A stretch of DNA of 6,663 nt from Rhodanobacter sp. Lineage in GTDB: Bacteria; Pseudomonadota; Gammaproteobacteria; Xanthomonadales; Rhodanobacteraceae. The notes beneath the pieces were generated by a model, which had not been told where the DNA came from, made no database searches, and worked only from the letters and a program-made list of their open reading frames with translations. The DNA is taken from assembly GCA_026193555.1 (NCBI GenBank), contig JAPHUU010000404.1:1-6663 (forward strand). The letters are read 5' to 3'. Each line of letters opens with the position of its first letter. The stretch's first letter is position 1. Positions 5,047-6,663 of the stretch are shown in pieces. The position numbers and the translations under genes are program-made.

Positions 5047-6663
5047 ATGGCCATCCCTACCCTTTCCCTCCCTCCCTTGCCACGGCTGCCGGTCGCGGTT
5101 CCCCGCTCGGGCGTTTCGACCGATGCGCGCAAGGCACTGCGCCAGTTGCTGGGTGACATGGATCGCGCTATCGCCATGGCGTTCCGCGATGGCGTCGATG
5201 CCAGCGCGCTGGCGCTGCGGCGCGGCGAGTCGGTGGCACGCGTCGTGGTGCATGTGTGGAATGCCTGTCTGGGCGAGGTTTCCGACACCGCGTTGTTCGC
5301 GGTAGGCGGCTTTGGCCGCGGCCTGCTGTTTCCGTGTTCCGATGTCGACCTGCTGGTGCTGACCACGCGTGATGACCCCGCGCTTCGCCGCGCGCTGGAG
5401 CAGTGCTTTGCCACGTTCTGGGACATCGGCATGAAGGTCGGGCATGCGGTGCGCGAGCCGGTGCAGTGCCGCACGCTGGCGGCCGAGGACGCCAGCGTGT
5501 TCACCAGCATGCTCGATGCGCGCCGGCTGGCCGGCGATCCGGCGCTGGAAGCGGTGCTGCGCGGCATCGTCGACGACCCGGAGCTGTGGCCGCCCCGCAA
5601 GTACCTGATGGCCCGCCTCGCCGAGCGCGATGCTCGGCACGCGCGGTTCGACGACACCGCCTACAACCTCGAGCCCAATATCAAGGACGGCCCCGGTGGC
5701 CTGCGCACCCTCGACGCGCTGCGCTGGCTCGGCCATCGCCTGGCCCACGCGGGTGACTTCGAGGCCATGGTCACCGAGGGGCTGCTCGATCCGGCCGAGC
5801 TCGAGACGCTGGAGCAAGCCGAGGCGACGCTGCGTCGTTATCGGTTCGCCCTGCACCTGGAGGCCGGGCGGCCGGAGGAGCGGCTGCTGTTCGATTACCA
5901 GCGTGGGCTGGCTGCCCGCATGGGCTTCGAGGACGAGCACGAAAAGAACCTGGGCGTCGAACAGTTCATGCAGGGCTACTACCGCGCGGCCAGCCAGGTC
6001 GAACGGTTGGGCGTGCAGATCGTCGAGCGCTTCGAGGAAATGCTCGAGCCGGACAGCAAGATGGTGCCCATCGGCGAGAATTTCGTGCAGCACGGCCGGC
6101 GCATCGCGGCGCGCGATCCGCATCTTTTCGAACGTCGTCCCGCTGCGCTGATCGAGATTTTCCTGGCTCGGCTGGATCATCCCGAATTGATCGGCTTCAG
6201 CGCCGAGACCATGCGCCGCATTCACCAGGCGACCGATGCACATGGCGCTGCGCTGGCCGACGATCGAGATGTGCTGGCCGCGTTCCTGCGGCTGCTGCGT
6301 CGCGGTGCGCCGGCGGTAGAGGCATTGTGGCGGATGAACCGGCATGGCCTGTTGGCAGCGATCCTGCCCGCATTCGGCAAGGTCTTCGGGCGCATGCAAT
6401 ACGACCTGTTTCATGCCTACACCGTCGACGAACATACTGTGCGCGTGCTGCGCACACTGGCGCGGTTCGCCGATCCGTCGGCACGACCCGAATTCGCGCT
6501 GGGTTGCGAGATATGGTCGACCCTGGCCAAGCCTGAACTGCTGCTGCTGGCGGCGCTTTTCCATGACATTGCCAAGGGCCGCGGCGGTGACCACTCGGTA
6601 CTGGGTGAGCAGGACGCGCGCGCGTTCTGCTCACGGCTGAGCCTGTCGGAAGGCGACATCGAG
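5047..6663 (+). CDS. glnD: Bifunctional PII uridylyltransferase/uridylyl-removing enzyme GlnD, first 539 codons, C-terminus cut by window edge
   Basis: GlnD senses glutamine: it uridylylates PII (GlnB/GlnK) when glutamine is low and removes UMP when it is high, so steering glutamine synthetase adenylylation and NtrBC. The nucleotidyltransferase motif is GGFGRGLLFPCSDVDLL (87-103), with Gly87/Gly88 and catalytic Asp99/Asp101. The UTase-specific region follows with NIKDGPGGLRTLDALRW (211-227) and RFALHLEAGRPEERLLFDYQ. The HD domain that removes UMP is seen as HAYTVDEHT (456-464) and LFHDIAKGRGGDHS (504-517), the metal ligands being His463, His506 and Asp507. The two C-terminal ACT domains lie outside the window; the family is about 850-900 residues. 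The ATG at 5047 is preferred because GGAG at 5034-5037 lies 9 nt upstream; an in-frame ATG at 5026 would add seven residues but has no ribosome-binding site. In E. coli the order is map-glnD-dapD; here a divergent sulfotransferase takes the upstream place. Confidence 0.97.
   Translation, partial: MAIPTLSLPPLPRLPVAVPRSGVSTDARKALRQLLGDMDRAIAMAFRDGVDASALALRRGESVARVVVHVWNACLGEVSDTALFAVGGFGRGLLFPCSDVDLLVLTTRDDPALRRALEQCFATFWDIGMKVGHAVREPVQCRTLAAEDASVFTSMLDARRLAGDPALEAVLRGIVDDPELWPPRKYLMARLAERDARHARFDDTAYNLEPNIKDGPGGLRTLDALRWLGHRLAHAGDFEAMVTEGLLDPAELETLEQAEATLRRYRFALHLEAGRPEERLLFDYQRGLAARMGFEDEHEKNLGVEQFMQGYYRAASQVERLGVQIVERFEEMLEPDSKMVPIGENFVQHGRRIAARDPHLFERRPAALIEIFLARLDHPELIGFSAETMRRIHQATDAHGAALADDRDVLAAFLRLLRRGAPAVEALWRMNRHGLLAAILPAFGKVFGRMQYDLFHAYTVDEHTVRVLRTLARFADPSARPEFALGCEIWSTLAKPELLLLAALFHDIAKGRGGDHSVLGEQDARAFCSRLSLSEGDIE
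5060..5076 (-). other. Canonical G-quadruplex motif in the 5' end of glnD
   Basis: The minus strand carries four GGG runs with loops of 1, 1 and 3 nt (C-runs at 5060-5062, 5066-5068, 5070-5072 and 5074-5076 on the plus strand). This meets the standard G3-loop-G3 rule with very short loops, a form known to be stable. It lies on the template strand of glnD, across codons 5 to 10 (Thr-Leu-Ser-Leu-Pro-Pro). Whether it folds in the cell is unknown. Confidence 0.55.

Larger units (their letters stand above)
4935..5077. repeat. 11-bp polypurine/polypyrimidine inverted repeat spanning the divergent gap
   Basis: AGGGAGGGAGG at 4935-4945 is the exact reverse complement of 5067-5077. The arms flank the sulfotransferase-glnD intergenic region: the left arm is just upstream of the sulfotransferase start and the right arm is inside glnD codons 7-11. 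Both arms are low-complexity G-tracts, so independent origin is possible. Confidence 0.5.

Noticed and set aside
4927..5085. TGCCACGG direct repeat (4927-4934 and 5078-5085) as an insertion-site duplication
   Set aside because: Eight bases is within chance for such GC-rich sequence, and the interval contains no mobile-element gene, only an intergenic region and the start of glnD.
4909..6594. 561-codon open frame on the minus strand opposite glnD
   Set aside because: It is the antisense shadow of glnD, whose nucleotidyltransferase and HD motifs are unmistakable. The product is Q/R/A-rich with no family resemblance.

Overview
The window is high-GC bacterial DNA with four protein-coding genes and almost no spare sequence. 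The GlnD sequence, the ESPR-type adhesin signal peptide and the GC-rich codon use point to a gammaproteobacterium, most likely of the Xanthomonadales (Rhodanobacteraceae-like). This placement is from pattern recognition only and is moderately confident to order at best.

Layout. Three genes lie on the minus strand and are read right to left: a PAPS-dependent sulfotransferase (4912 to 3812), a TpsB/FhaC-type outer-membrane transporter (3701 to 2037), and a large TpsA/FhaB-type secreted adhesin (1997 to the left edge, C-terminus missing). TpsB and TpsA are 39 bp apart and form a two-partner secretion (type Vb) operon. The sulfotransferase is 110 bp upstream of tpsB; that gap holds a plausible sigma-70-like promoter, so it may be co-transcribed with the pair or simply be its neighbour. 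On the plus strand, diverging from the sulfotransferase across a 134-bp gap, is glnD (5047 to the right edge). It encodes the PII uridylyltransferase/uridylyl-removing enzyme, with the first 539 codons present.

How the genes work together. The adhesin would cross the inner membrane by Sec, using its extended signal peptide. Its N-terminal TPS domain would be recognised by the TpsB POTRA domains, and it would be threaded through the TpsB barrel to the surface. The sulfotransferase is cytoplasmic. Its place next to a TPS pair recalls loci such as HMW1, where a third gene modifies the adhesin, but nothing here proves a functional link. GlnD is a housekeeping nitrogen sensor and looks like the chromosomal flank of an accessory adhesin locus.

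Points worth a second look: the TpsB L6-loop motif (usually VRGY/F-like) reads VMSA and lacks its hallmark arginine; the tpsA ribosome-binding site sits in the loop of a perfect 6-bp hairpin and is overlapped by an in-frame eight-codon minicistron; a canonical G-quadruplex motif lies in the first codons of glnD, with an 11-bp polypurine inverted-repeat partner upstream of the sulfotransferase; and the sulfotransferase itself is an unusual neighbour for a TPS operon. I saw no RNA genes, CRISPR array, insertion sequence or convincing terminator.
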